Below are positions 1 to 7,615 of a DNA stretch of 64,000 nucleotides, piece after piece. A program made the translations under genes and the position numbers. The stretch's first letter is position 1; each line of letters starts with the position of its first letter. The DNA comes from a virus: the IMG/VR virus record IMGVR_UViG_3300033995_001164, positions 62,001 through 126,000 of that record; one strand, given 5' to 3'. The notes beneath the pieces were generated by a model that did not search any database, was not told where the DNA came from, and saw only the letters and a program-made list of their open reading frames with translations.

Positions 1-162
1 TTCATTATTCTCCAAATACTCGATAATGTCAATCATAAGTTCATCATCATCAAGAATTCCCATGTTATTACATAAAGCAAACAAATCGGTTGCTTTAATA
101 ATCCATCTTTGGACTTTACTATCGCTAAGTTGTTTTATAATAAATTCATTTAGTTTTTCCAT
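1..162 (-). CDS. Partial hypothetical protein, C-terminus beyond the window
   Basis: Reading starts at an ATG at 162 and stays open to the window edge, giving the first 54 residues (MEKLNEFIIKQL... ending ...YLENNE). The piece is probably all-helical, with an acidic stretch (ILDDDELMIDIIEYLE). No family is recognised. The start lies 1 nt below the stop codon of the membrane-protein gene above it, so the two are likely co-translated. It is too short for the usual ORF cut-off because the window truncates it. Confidence 0.6.
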   Translation of the reverse strand, partial: MEKLNEFIIKQLSDSKVQRWIIKATDLFALCNNMGILDDDELMIDIIEYLENNE

Positions 163-163
163 C

Positions 164-508
164 TTATTTTGGTCGGTTCTCTTCAAACCATTCTACTATT
201 GCGTTTATCACCCATACCGCACCTGATGATAGAATCCCGTCAAAAAACCAACCAATCCATAGTGGAGTTCCAAACAATACAGATGTTGGTGAGAATACGG
301 TTAATGATAGGAACCAACCTCCGTGAAAAGAAAAGCACATTGGACAGGTTAATATACCTGAGATGAAGTGTCCTAATCCATTGAGTGGTGTGTATATATT
401 ATCACCCCATTTTTTAAAGAAGTCCCTAACCCCTTGAAAGATTGACCCGTATACCATAATATTCATAAGCCCGTAACTTAAAATGAACCAAGTTAAAATG
501 TTAGTCAT
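164..508 (-). CDS. Small membrane protein with a CPMC motif, DUF1360-like
   Basis: This 114-residue protein is strongly hydrophobic, with likely membrane segments near residues 3-22, 42-60, 62-80 and 84-105. Between segments it carries CPMCFSFHGG, which resembles the Cys-x-x-Cys...Phe-x-x-Gly signature of DUF1360-type small membrane proteins seen in phages and Bacillus; the match is from memory and tentative. The last residues are charged (EWFEENRPK), so the C-terminus probably faces the cytoplasm. It lies 16 nt below the coiled-coil gene and just above a truncated gene. It does not look like a holin with a known partner, and no endolysin is adjacent. Function unknown. Confidence 0.7.
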   Translation of the reverse strand: MTNILTWFILSYGLMNIMVYGSIFQGVRDFFKKWGDNIYTPLNGLGHFISGILTCPMCFSFHGGWFLSLTVFSPTSVLFGTPLWIGWFFDGILSSGAVWVINAIVEWFEENRPK

Positions 509-524
509 ATTTTCTATTTTTTTT

Positions 525-1043
525 TTAAATTTTATTATCTAAATTTGAACCTTTCAAATACATCGCTTTGGTTCCTTCATTATATTTTTGAATATCTTGA
601 ATTGTTTTCTCATATTCTTTTATTGTTCGGTCCTTCTCAATATTATCAAGTTTTAATTTTTCAACTGTGTTTTGGAGAGCATCTAATTTAAGTTTTAATT
701 TATTGTCGGATGTCTCTTTTTCAACAATAACTTCTTTATTTACCTCAACTATCTTTTCTATCGGAACCTCTTTTATCACTTCAACAAGTTTCTCAATCTC
801 AACATATTCAATCTTGACAACTTCTTTTTCTTCAACCACAGGAACCTCAACATACTTGATAACTTCTTTGATAACTTCTTTTTCAAAAACATTCCCCGAA
901 CCTGACAATAGTCCGTACTTCTCAATTGAAAATCCTTCTGAATAACATTTCTTAATAATCTCTTCAGGGTTAAACTTATTAAGTTTACAATAACTTAATA
1001 AGTCCTTGTGTTCTCCGGAGGTTAGTTCAAGATTGATATTCAT
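525..1043 (-). CDS. Hypothetical coiled-coil protein with Val/Glu/Lys repeats
   Basis: The protein has 172 residues. Residues 1-50 look globular. Residues 55-110 are a quasi-repeat of the pattern V-x-K-E-V/I-x-V-E (for example EVIKYVEVPVVEEKEVV and VEVIKEVPIEKIVEV), an alternating pattern common in phage and Bacteroidetes spacer segments. Residues 112-155 form a heptad-type coiled coil. No catalytic motif is visible. It overlaps the upstream gene by 4 nt. A T4-like phage would be expected to carry gp46 (SbcC) near gp47, but this protein is far too short and has no Walker motif, so it is not gp46. Confidence 0.75.
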   Translation of the reverse strand: MNINLELTSGEHKDLLSYCKLNKFNPEEIIKKCYSEGFSIEKYGLLSGSGNVFEKEVIKEVIKYVEVPVVEEKEVVKIEYVEIEKLVEVIKEVPIEKIVEVNKEVIVEKETSDNKLKLKLDALQNTVEKLKLDNIEKDRTIKEYEKTIQDIQKYNEGTKAMYLKGSNLDNKI

Positions 1044-1594
1044 TTTAATTTTCTTTTAGGTGTTGGCTCATAATAATCATTATCCCAATCAGGTTCGATA
1101 GTTGGTGTATATTGCATCCCAGTTTGATAGTTATTACCAAACCATTTCCTATATCTTTCTTCGTAAGTCAATTCCTCACAACAATTCCCACCCCACTTTT
1201 GGTAGAAGTCATCGTCAAATAATAATTTATCAATAAATTGCCATTTATCCCAAATTAAATCGGGGTCAGCATCCGGGTCAGGAGTATCCAAAAATGTGTG
1301 AAATAACCTATCTGTTGTATTCATCGGAATAATATCCGGATTCGGTTCACCACCTCGTAATTGATTTAGAATCTCTTGGTCAATTTCTTTTTGAACTTCT
1401 TTGAATATCTCAGAAGTTAATTCATCGTGTTCTTTTTGTTTTTTAATTTCTCTTTCAAAAGTTTCCGGAGTTAATTGATGTAAACTATCAATATGAAACC
1501 ATTGAGTTGGAATTGTAAAAACCTTATACCCATCAGTTGGATTACCACCAATTGTAATACCATTTCTTATGTATTCGTAAATCTTGTTATCCAT
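1040..1594 (-). CDS. Hypothetical protein, acidic, 184 aa
   Basis: Soluble, acidic protein rich in Trp, Tyr and Asp, with a cluster DTPDPDADPDLIWDKW near residues 107-122 and a basic tail (TPKRKLK). No signal peptide, membrane segment or recognised domain. It overlaps the gp47-like gene upstream by 8 nt and the coiled-coil gene downstream by 4 nt, so it sits inside a tightly coupled operon with the recombination nuclease. Function unknown; a role with the phosphoesterase is only suggested by position. Confidence 0.7.
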   Translation of the reverse strand: MDNKIYEYIRNGITIGGNPTDGYKVFTIPTQWFHIDSLHQLTPETFEREIKKQKEHDELTSEIFKEVQKEIDQEILNQLRGGEPNPDIIPMNTTDRLFHTFLDTPDPDADPDLIWDKWQFIDKLLFDDDFYQKWGGNCCEELTYEERYRKWFGNNYQTGMQYTPTIEPDWDNDYYEPTPKRKLK

Positions 1595-2372
1595 TATTCA
1601 TAAGTTTTTCAGTTCCTTTTTCAATACAGTCAAACGAGTCTATCGAAAATTTAAGATATGGTTTTGAGTTAGGTAAATCAACAAAAGAGTACTTATCAGT
1701 ATCAATGTCGTAAACTCCGTATCCATGTTTACCAACACTCTCACCAAAATTTTGTTGTATTGTTGACCCAATCATAACACCTCTTTTCCCATTTGGGATA
1801 TTAAAGGTCGCACGTTTGTGAATATCTCCACATAGAATAAGGTCTAGCCCATTAAATTTTTCAATATCGTATGCATGAGAACCAAAGTCAAACCCTAAAT
1901 CCGTAGTTAATCCTACAACCGGGTCATGAAATAACCCTATTTTAAATCCAGTCGCAGTATCAATTTCCGGAGGAATGTTTCCTTGGAATTGTGAATATAC
2001 ACACCAAGACACATTCTCATCTTCATAAATCCCCCTATCTTTATAATAAACAATATTAGGGTTATTTAAGTTAGAAATAATCGGGGTTAAACTATCCAAT
2101 CTATCATTATTATTAATAAGAGCATCATGATTACCCGCAATCAATACAGTTTTCGCAATCTTAGCACATTCGGTCAATAACCAAGACGCAACCTCAATTA
2201 CTTCAGGCGTTAGTTGATTTTTTGAGTGTAGTAAATCTCCGGTGAAGGTAATTCTGTCCGGTTGTAATGTTTTCCACTCGTTCAGTGCTAATTGAAGAAT
2301 TTCACGGTATAAATCGTGGTCTTTAAATAGTTTGAGGTGTAAATCAGAGAAATGTATAATTCTGTTTATCAT
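1587..2372 (-). CDS. 47: Calcineurin-like phosphoesterase, T4 gp47 / SbcD-Mre11-like recombination nuclease subunit
   Basis: The 261-residue protein has the metallophosphoesterase motifs in order: D10-x-H12 (HFSDLHL), G-D46 (FTGDLLH), G-N81-H82-D (AGNHDA), a later FHDP and the terminal GDIH. These bind two metal ions in Mre11/SbcD/gp47 nucleases. T4 gp47 works with the ATPase gp46 in DNA end processing, recombination and host DNA breakdown. The length is somewhat short of T4 gp47 (about 340), mainly at the C-terminal capping part. Its start overlaps the stop of the zinc-ribbon gene by 1 nt (TAATG). No gp46 follows within the window, so the partner must lie elsewhere or be missing. Confidence 0.88.
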   Translation of the reverse strand: MINRIIHFSDLHLKLFKDHDLYREILQLALNEWKTLQPDRITFTGDLLHSKNQLTPEVIEVASWLLTECAKIAKTVLIAGNHDALINNNDRLDSLTPIISNLNNPNIVYYKDRGIYEDENVSWCVYSQFQGNIPPEIDTATGFKIGLFHDPVVGLTTDLGFDFGSHAYDIEKFNGLDLILCGDIHKRATFNIPNGKRGVMIGSTIQQNFGESVGKHGYGVYDIDTDKYSFVDLPNSKPYLKFSIDSFDCIEKGTEKLMNNG

Positions 2373-2641
2373 TATTCTTTAATTAAAATTTTTTCTTCTT
2401 CCTCAAATGGATTAAACCCTTTGTTTATATGTCCACAAGAATCACATTTGTAAATTGGGAACGGTACTGTAGTGTCTTCCGTTGAACCTGTCATTAGTTT
2501 TGGGACTCTCTTTAGGAAGATTACCTCTCTAAAGTAAATTCCATCACAAGACTCACATTTTATCGTTGGACACTCTTTTAAATTAATTTTCGGTTGTTGT
2601 AATTCCATATTGTTTTGTATTAAGTTTTTTAAGAAAACCAT
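2372..2641 (-). CDS. Small zinc-ribbon protein
   Basis: About 89 residues with two CxxC pairs, CESC and later CDSC, spaced about 40 residues apart, which fits a zinc ribbon. The N-terminal part is positively charged and the C-terminus acidic (FNPFEEEEK). Two starts are possible: ATG at 2641, with an AGGA-like stretch about 10 nt upstream, and ATG at 2608, which reduces the overlap with the upstream gene from about 59 to 26 nt. The second start keeps both CxxC pairs. A TTG lies at 2644. Such small ribbons in phages often bind nucleic acid or RNA polymerase, but nothing specific can be claimed. Confidence 0.65.
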   Translation of the reverse strand: MVFLKNLIQNNMELQQPKINLKECPTIKCESCDGIYFREVIFLKRVPKLMTGSTEDTTVPFPIYKCDSCGHINKGFNPFEEEEKILIKE

Positions 2642-3470
2642 CAATGTTTTCCTTTAGATTAGAAATATACGAAGGTTCTACCGATTCTTCAAGTTTTTCC
2701 AAACTATCTTTTAACAAATCGAAATTTAAATTCTTCAATGTACGACTAAACGCATTAATAGCGTCAACAGAATCTTTAATTTTCTTATAAGTTATAAATC
2801 TAACTCGATAAATTGTCATCAATTTAAAAAGTAATTCTTCATCCCAACCATATCTAATTATTGATTTATCATCAATAGTATTGTCACTAGCATTGTAAAT
2901 AACGACAGGACTGTTAATTCCTGTCTCTGACCATTTCATATAAAAAGCAATCTTTCTATACGATATTGTTTTATCATCAGTTTTATCAATCAAATAAGCG
3001 AGTAAAGCATTTTTTGAGTAGTTATTGAATGTTGATATGTCATTTTTTGATGCAGTGCACCATCTAGTTCCCGCACCATATTTTAATGAACCTTTATGTG
3101 TTTTTGGAATAATAAAAAGAACTTTATCGTCTTCATATAAAACTTCAGCATGTTCTTCCCGACAGAACCCTTTTAATTCTTTATCAGTTTCTGCTTTATC
3201 CACAATTTCTTTTAAAGTAGGAATATGACCATATTTTTTATCGTAGATGTCTTTGTCTTGAATATAAGGTAATACCTCATCAAATCGATTAACCAAATCA
3301 ATTAACATATCAATTGTTCTAACACACCCGTTACTATTTCGGTGAGTCCAAGATTTTAATAAAAATTCGGTATATTTTCTTGTTGGTGTTTTATCACCAT
3401 TAACTAATCTATTGAAAGTTTCTATCTTTAACGACCAATACTTAACTTTTAATTCATCTATTTTTGACAT
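2583..3470 (-). CDS. Hypothetical phage protein with a GxGTRWCTA motif
   Basis: The 295-residue protein has a central conserved-looking block, YGAGTRWCTASKND, followed by an aromatic pattern (FNNYSKNALLAYLID) at residues 131-163. I recall similar Trp-Cys-Thr-Ala blocks followed by F-x-x-Y and a hydrophobic strand in uncharacterised proteins of large phages, but no function is known to me. The N-terminal third is helical and basic; the C-terminal third (from about 225) is predicted helical with Lys/Glu heptads. It lies between the PD-(D/E)XK nuclease and the zinc-ribbon protein. The C-terminus overlaps the next gene in another frame. Confidence 0.75.
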   Translation of the reverse strand: MSKIDELKVKYWSLKIETFNRLVNGDKTPTRKYTEFLLKSWTHRNSNGCVRTIDMLIDLVNRFDEVLPYIQDKDIYDKKYGHIPTLKEIVDKAETDKELKGFCREEHAEVLYEDDKVLFIIPKTHKGSLKYGAGTRWCTASKNDISTFNNYSKNALLAYLIDKTDDKTISYRKIAFYMKWSETGINSPVVIYNASDNTIDDKSIIRYGWDEELLFKLMTIYRVRFITYKKIKDSVDAINAFSRTLKNLNFDLLKDSLEKLEESVEPSYISNLKENIDGFLKKLNTKQYGITTTEN

Positions 3471-3508
3471 GTTTATTTATTTAGTGGAGATAAAGGTAAA
3501 TAAGTTTT

Positions 3509-4354
3509 TTACTTACCCAAATATTTGTTTGTATCCATCTCCAAAGTTGTTGTAATAACTTCTTTCGGAACCCGATATTCGTCAAATTCCGCATCTTCTT
3601 TTAAGTGAGTTACAATACACCCATATAACTTAATATTTTCGTATTTAGTACCTTCCAACATTTTGATTAGTAATTTACCATATAATGGTAATTGGACAAA
3701 GTAGTGCCCCAACGCATTGTCAGGTTGTTTTTGATATGGTTCCAACATTCTTTTTGTGTATCTTGTCTCAAGGAAGTTTTTTGGTTTGTTAGTCTTGTAG
3801 TCAGTAATAACTAAACCAAATTCATTTTGATGAATATTCATAATTAACCACGCTTTATCAGGCTGACCTACGTACCCCAATTCCGGGTCACCCAATATCA
3901 TCTCAGTATCAAGTAAGACAGCACCACGTTCTTCCATCAAATCAAGAAACTTTTTTCCCGCAACAATCATATTATCACTTTTAAATAATTGGACATTGTC
4001 ACATTCAAAAATTGGTTGTCGGACTTCTTTATACGAGCCATTTCTATTGATGAGCTCTTTTTCAAGTTCATAATGAACTCTACTACCCATATTGGTCGAA
4101 TAGAGTCCCGCTGCTGCCCACTCCTCAAGTAATTCTTTTTGTTTTTGTGGGTCGCCCTTGGCTTTAGTGTAGGACGCCTCCTCAACAGGAAACTCAGTAT
4201 AAAACTTCTTTAACACTTTTGACACCGAAGGGTAATCAGTTTTACCATTCATTGTATAAATGTGCTCTTCCTCCTCAAACGTCAATCCCAATGATTTTTG
4301 TCTTTGAGCGACTAATTCTCTTATTTCTTGTGCAATAGTTTTTAATTCTATCAT
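3509..4354 (-). CDS. PD-(D/E)XK nuclease, RecB/Cas4-like
   Basis: The 281-residue protein shows the full motif series of RecB-family exonucleases: H94 (GSRVHYELEK), an acidic residue at E151, D166 (VGQPDKAW), D185-x-K187 (ITDYKTNK) and Q221-x-x-x-Y (QLPLYGKLL). In this fold D166, D185 and K187 form the metal-binding catalytic centre. Phage members act in DNA end resection or degradation. Residues 25-50 (Y-T-M-N-G-K-T-D-Y-P-S-V-S-K-V-L) match the N-terminal 'PSVTTVL' region of phage-type members. No Cas4-type four-Cys cluster is present. Neighbours are primase upstream and gp47-like nuclease downstream, consistent with DNA metabolism. Confidence 0.88.
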   Translation of the reverse strand: MIELKTIAQEIRELVAQRQKSLGLTFEEEEHIYTMNGKTDYPSVSKVLKKFYTEFPVEEASYTKAKGDPQKQKELLEEWAAAGLYSTNMGSRVHYELEKELINRNGSYKEVRQPIFECDNVQLFKSDNMIVAGKKFLDLMEERGAVLLDTEMILGDPELGYVGQPDKAWLIMNIHQNEFGLVITDYKTNKPKNFLETRYTKRMLEPYQKQPDNALGHYFVQLPLYGKLLIKMLEGTKYENIKLYGCIVTHLKEDAEFDEYRVPKEVITTTLEMDTNKYLGK

Positions 4355-4360
4355 ATTTTT

Positions 4361-4525
4361 TTATTTAAACATTGGTGTAAAATACTCAATTAGATATTTT
4401 GCGTAGTTAGTTAATAATTCGTGACCATCAAACATGAAAGTATCTTTTGAAGTATTAACGGCGTTTTGATACTCGTTTTTTAATCTTGAAAATGTTGATT
4501 TATCAACTGAAAGTGTATTTGACAT
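4361..4525 (-). CDS. Small hypothetical protein, 54 aa
   Basis: Read by eye from the sequence: ATG at 4525, TAA at 4361-4363, 54 codons without interruption. The protein starts MSNTLSVDKSTFSRL and ends LIEYFTPMFK, and is soluble and helical in composition. The stop lies 6 nt above the start of the nuclease gene, and without it a 170-bp gap would remain in an otherwise packed operon. No homology is recognised. Confidence 0.6.
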   Translation of the reverse strand: MSNTLSVDKSTFSRLKNEYQNAVNTSKDTFMFDGHELLTNYAKYLIEYFTPMFK

Positions 4526-4586
4526 AGTTATTTTTATTATTTATGGTACAAATTAACAACATTTTTTTTATACTTCCAAATATTTC

Positions 4587-5483
4587 TTATAATATTTCAA
4601 AATAATATTCATCAATTTGACCTCTTAAGTCCGCAACATCCATATCTTTAGGTGGTTTAATTATTTTTATTTTATTATACAATCGACCGCCATTGAGTTC
4701 GTGATATAATTTTAATCCATCTTGAAAAGCGTCTTCATCAAGACAAATAATAATTTTACCCAATGCCTTCTCATATAAAGTTTCAAATAATAAATCACTC
4801 ATTTGCTTACCTAACATCACTATTGAATTATCCAAGAAAAATCCATCAAAAGCTCCCTCAACCAGATAAACATCTTTAAACCAATCAATACGATTTTCAT
4901 TAAAAATTATTTGATTTTTTTCAGCCGTTGGATTTTTATATTTCATTCTACCATTAACCCACGAACGAGCAACAAAATAATTTAACTTATTATTTTTATC
5001 AAATGATGGCACGATAACTCTATACGCAAATTCACCACTCACTGTATAACCTATTTGATATTTCTCAATTATTTCATCCGTAATCCCTCGAGAAGTTAAA
5101 TATCTATAAGCCTCCGCGTGTGGAATGAATCTTGGGTTGGAATCTTTGAATTGGGTGTACCCCTCAGGAAGTTTTAATTGAGTTTTTTTGGATTCTTTAA
5201 TTTTTAATTCCTCGGGTTTTACTAAGTTATAAATCTTTTTTTGTTCTTTAGTTCCATATCTATCAAATAATCTACCCAGAGGTCCGTGCATATTATTTTC
5301 ATCATCACAAGACCAACAATGAAATAAATGTTTTTCTAATGAAATTTCCAAATTACCTTTTTTTTGACCAACCCCACATTCAGGACAATTATACCCATAT
5401 TGTAATTTTGAATCATACGTCTTTTCAGGGTCTCCCAAAATTTCACATAAAATATCTAAAAGTATGTCTTTATCATCTACCAT
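4587..5483 (-). CDS. 61: DNA primase, DnaG/gp61-like with CHC2-type zinc finger and TOPRIM
   Basis: Numbering from the ATG at 5483 (298 aa; a GTG two codons upstream is also open). Residues 33-59 carry a zinc finger, YNCPECG ... FHCWSCD, with C33, C36, C59 and H55 or C56 as likely ligands; this is the template-recognition domain of bacterial and T4 primases. The TOPRIM core follows with E209 (YLVEGAFDG) and D249-x-D251 (ICLDEDA), the metal-binding residues for primer synthesis. The spacing matches short single-polypeptide phage primases. It would act with the helicase at 48180-50618. An HNH gene is inserted directly upstream. Confidence 0.9.
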   Translation of the reverse strand: MVDDKDILLDILCEILGDPEKTYDSKLQYGYNCPECGVGQKKGNLEISLEKHLFHCWSCDDENNMHGPLGRLFDRYGTKEQKKIYNLVKPEELKIKESKKTQLKLPEGYTQFKDSNPRFIPHAEAYRYLTSRGITDEIIEKYQIGYTVSGEFAYRVIVPSFDKNNKLNYFVARSWVNGRMKYKNPTAEKNQIIFNENRIDWFKDVYLVEGAFDGFFLDNSIVMLGKQMSDLLFETLYEKALGKIIICLDEDAFQDGLKLYHELNGGRLYNKIKIIKPPKDMDVADLRGQIDEYYFEIL

Positions 5484-5524
5484 AAACACAATTATAAGAA
5501 TAAAACACCATTATCCAAATTAAT

Positions 5525-6214
5525 TTAATCATTACCTTTACGTATATTATCTGTAGCCCATAAAGGTTGTAAATTATTTAACGAATTCACAATTTTAGGG
5601 TCAGAACCTTTTTCAAACTTACTAACAGGGATTATATGGTCAATATGCCACTTACCCCAATTATCCCAAGACATTCCTTCAGTAAATAAATTTTCCAGAT
5701 GATTTTTTAATTCTACCGCTGAATATCCTAAAATATCGTAGGTAGATGACTCTTTTTTACTGCCAAGTCGTCTAATAACCGAACCTAACATACTTCTCCA
5801 AGCATATATGTGAGGGTACCTAATATATCTTTTTTTGTAGTATTCGTTAAGTTTTTCATGATTATTTTTCGAATAGTTTTTAACTCTTTTTTTATGTGTC
5901 TCAGAAAACCCTGAAAAATTATTATAATTATATTTAAATTTATCACTACGACATTTTTTACAGACAGACCTATAACCATCTTTACTACTAATATGTTTAT
6001 GAAATTCACCAACACCTTTTTCAATTAAACAAATAGAACAAGTTTTACTATTTATAACAATCTTTTTATTTTTCCTATTTGTATGATATTCCTTCTTACT
6101 AATAATTTTACGACATTCTTTGCATTGATAATATCGTCCATCTTTCTCCCTAATATGATAATGAAATTCACAAACATCTTTTTCAATTAAACATTTACTA
6201 CATATTTTTCTCAT
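5525..6214 (-). CDS. HNH homing-type endonuclease with two N-terminal zinc ribbons
   Basis: The 229-residue protein begins with two tandem zinc ribbons, C5/C8 with C31/C34 and C58/C61 with C84/C87, both built on C-x-x-C-L-I-E-K ... F-H-x-H-I ... K-D-G. A basic linker follows, then an HNH nuclease domain with H190-I-D192-H193 (WHIDHIIP) and the closing NNLQPLWATDN...KG. The preceding ILGYSAVELKNHL...GMSWDNWG is shared in style with the three other HNH proteins of the window. Its start overlaps an RHH gene by 17 nt. It is a free-standing, probably mobile gene between primase and a small membrane protein. It may cleave phage genomes lacking the insert. Confidence 0.88.
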   Translation of the reverse strand: MRKICSKCLIEKDVCEFHYHIREKDGRYYQCKECRKIISKKEYHTNRKNKKIVINSKTCSICLIEKGVGEFHKHISSKDGYRSVCKKCRSDKFKYNYNNFSGFSETHKKRVKNYSKNNHEKLNEYYKKRYIRYPHIYAWRSMLGSVIRRLGSKKESSTYDILGYSAVELKNHLENLFTEGMSWDNWGKWHIDHIIPVSKFEKGSDPKIVNSLNNLQPLWATDNIRKGND

Positions 6215-6356
6215 TACTAAAATACTTTATTAATAATTTATTAACCAATGACGACAAATTAATAGATTTATCTCTAACAATTTTTTCAATATTAGGGTCT
6301 ATAGTGATAGACATCCTAATTTTCTTTTCTTCTAACTTTATTTGTTTACGTCCCAT
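6198..6356 (-). CDS. Ribbon-helix-helix type small protein paired with an HNH endonuclease
   Basis: Read by eye: ATG at 6356, TAG at 6198-6200, 52 aa. The protein starts MGRKQIKLEEKK, has a beta-strand-like RMSITIDP, then two helices ending INLSSLVNKLLIKYF. This order (basic arm, one strand, helix-turn-helix of RHH type) matches small Arc/MetJ/CopG DNA-binding proteins. A close relative (50 aa; shared SIDP/TIDP and DKSINLSSLVNKLL) precedes the HNH gene at 52458. Here the stop codon lies inside the HNH gene (17-nt overlap), so the two are probably translationally coupled. An autoregulator or DNA-binding partner of the nuclease is the natural guess. Confidence 0.75.
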   Translation of the reverse strand: MGRKQIKLEEKKIRMSITIDPNIEKIVRDKSINLSSLVNKLLIKYFSNEKNM

Positions 6357-6426
6357 TTCAATAAATATATTACTTTTTGTTAAAGTATCATTTTTTTTAT
6401 AATAAAATTAATTTAATTTACCCTAA

Positions 6427-6573
6427 TTATGGTTCCAAATCTACAATGTGTTTCTTCCACCATTTTTTTAAACGACTATTGTCATTAAGTTTTTCAATCC
6501 GTTTGTCTATTGGAAAAATTAATAACCATGACAACGCAATTACACACCAAATTATAAAAAATACTATTTCCAT
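6427..6573 (-). CDS. Small single-pass membrane protein, 48 aa
   Basis: Read by eye: ATG at 6573, TAA at 6427-6429. Residues 3-21 (IVFFIIWCVIALSWLLIFP) form one clear membrane segment; the remainder is basic with WWKKH, so an N-out/C-in orientation is likely. It overlaps the upstream gene by 10 nt. Size and topology are typical of many phage inner-membrane peptides, including holin- or superinfection-type proteins, but nothing allows a choice. Confidence 0.6.
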   Translation of the reverse strand: MEIVFFIIWCVIALSWLLIFPIDKRIEKLNDNSRLKKWWKKHIVDLEP

Positions 6574-6968
6574 TTTATTGTTTTTATTTTCCAATTATTA
6601 TCAATACTTACCGCAAAATAAGCCAGATGTTGATTAATGTCCGTTAATAAACTATTTCTCAAAAAGATACCAAGTTTAATCGGTGAAACCTTATGAGATT
6701 TATCTGTTTTTATATCCGACCTATACCATTTACTTTGATTTGCAGAAGTTACAACCACCACATTTAATTCACCATCAAACACTACATCAATTTCATTATA
6801 ACAAGAATTAGGTGTTGTATCATAAACCCTATATCCCGTAATGGAAAAGACACCCCTATATCGTTTTCCAACAACAGGGATGTCTTTCGAATATTTTAAA
6901 ATTGTTTTTCTAAGATTTTTGGTTTCAGTATCTCTTCGAATTGTATTCATTCTGTCAAAATCATTCAC
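6564..6968 (-). CDS. Hypothetical protein, 134 aa
   Basis: Basic N-terminus (RRDTETKNLRKTILKYSKD) followed by a beta-rich stretch (GVFSITGYRVYD ... YNEIDVVFDGELNVVVVTS) and a C-terminal segment ending NWKIKTIKWK. No catalytic or metal motif is evident and no family is recognised. It lies between the resolvase and the small membrane protein, with a 43-nt gap upstream. Function unknown. Confidence 0.65.
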   Translation of the reverse strand: MNDFDRMNTIRRDTETKNLRKTILKYSKDIPVVGKRYRGVFSITGYRVYDTTPNSCYNEIDVVFDGELNVVVVTSANQSKWYRSDIKTDKSHKVSPIKLGIFLRNSLLTDINQHLAYFAVSIDNNWKIKTIKWK

Positions 6969-7011
6969 TTCACATTAATTTGTTCGGCAAAGATATAACA
7001 TTTTTTTCAAT

Positions 7012-7614
7012 CTACCAAATTCCCATCATTTTCATATAACCTAACGCACAAGTGTAACTATCTGTCATATCAAAATTTTCTTTTTTGAGAGTACTATTTC
7101 TAGTATATATCCAATTAATTTGAGGTTCTTTTTTAGCAACTAAGTCCCATATAATTTGTTTCTTGTCAATAGTTTTTGGTAATCCACCGAAAAGAACAAA
7201 CTTATTTTTATCATTCTCTTGAACTAATTCCGGGAATGCAAATTTTCTTGAATTATATGTTGAGATAAATTGAGGTACGACACCTAAAATATCGTAAACT
7301 TCTTTACATACTAAGGTATTAAATCTCAATAAAGTTCCAACAGTATACACATTATTTGAGTTCAATAAAGGTTCCTCAATAACAACATATTTAATACCCA
7401 TCCCAACATAACTCTCCAATTTTTGTTTGAAGATATCACTTTTAAGCATTAACTCTTCAATCTTGTTTTCAACTTTTGGTTTTGGGACCGGTGAAACATG
7501 AGTTAATTCTAATAATTCTTGACTTTGAATATCAAATAACGCAACTCCAACTGTTTTGGTTGACACATCTAATCCAAGGACTTTTGGGGAATCTTTCTTA
7601 ATGTTTTTTGTCAT
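7012..7614 (-). CDS. RuvC-like Holliday junction resolvase
   Basis: The 200-residue protein shows an RNase H-like fold signature of RuvC resolvases: D16 at the first strand (VLGLDVSTKTVG), E80/E81 at the fourth (YVVIEEPL) and an acidic pair D182/D185 in the C-terminal helix (DMTDSYTCALGY). These acidic residues bind two Mg ions for junction cleavage. T4 itself uses a different resolvase (gp49); RuvC-type enzymes serve the same role in many other large phages. Expected role: debranching of replicative DNA before packaging. It lies between an HNH gene (downstream edge 2 nt away) and a small unknown gene. Poxvirus-A22-type relatives share this fold. Confidence 0.85.
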   Translation of the reverse strand: MTKNIKKDSPKVLGLDVSTKTVGVALFDIQSQELLELTHVSPVPKPKVENKIEELMLKSDIFKQKLESYVGMGIKYVVIEEPLLNSNNVYTVGTLLRFNTLVCKEVYDILGVVPQFISTYNSRKFAFPELVQENDKNKFVLFGGLPKTIDKKQIIWDLVAKKEPQINWIYTRNSTLKKENFDMTDSYTCALGYMKMMGIW

Positions 7615-7615
7615 A

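Noticed and set aside
164-508. Holin assignment for the multi-pass membrane protein
   Set aside because: No endolysin or spanin gene is adjacent, and the CPMC-type motif is not a holin feature.
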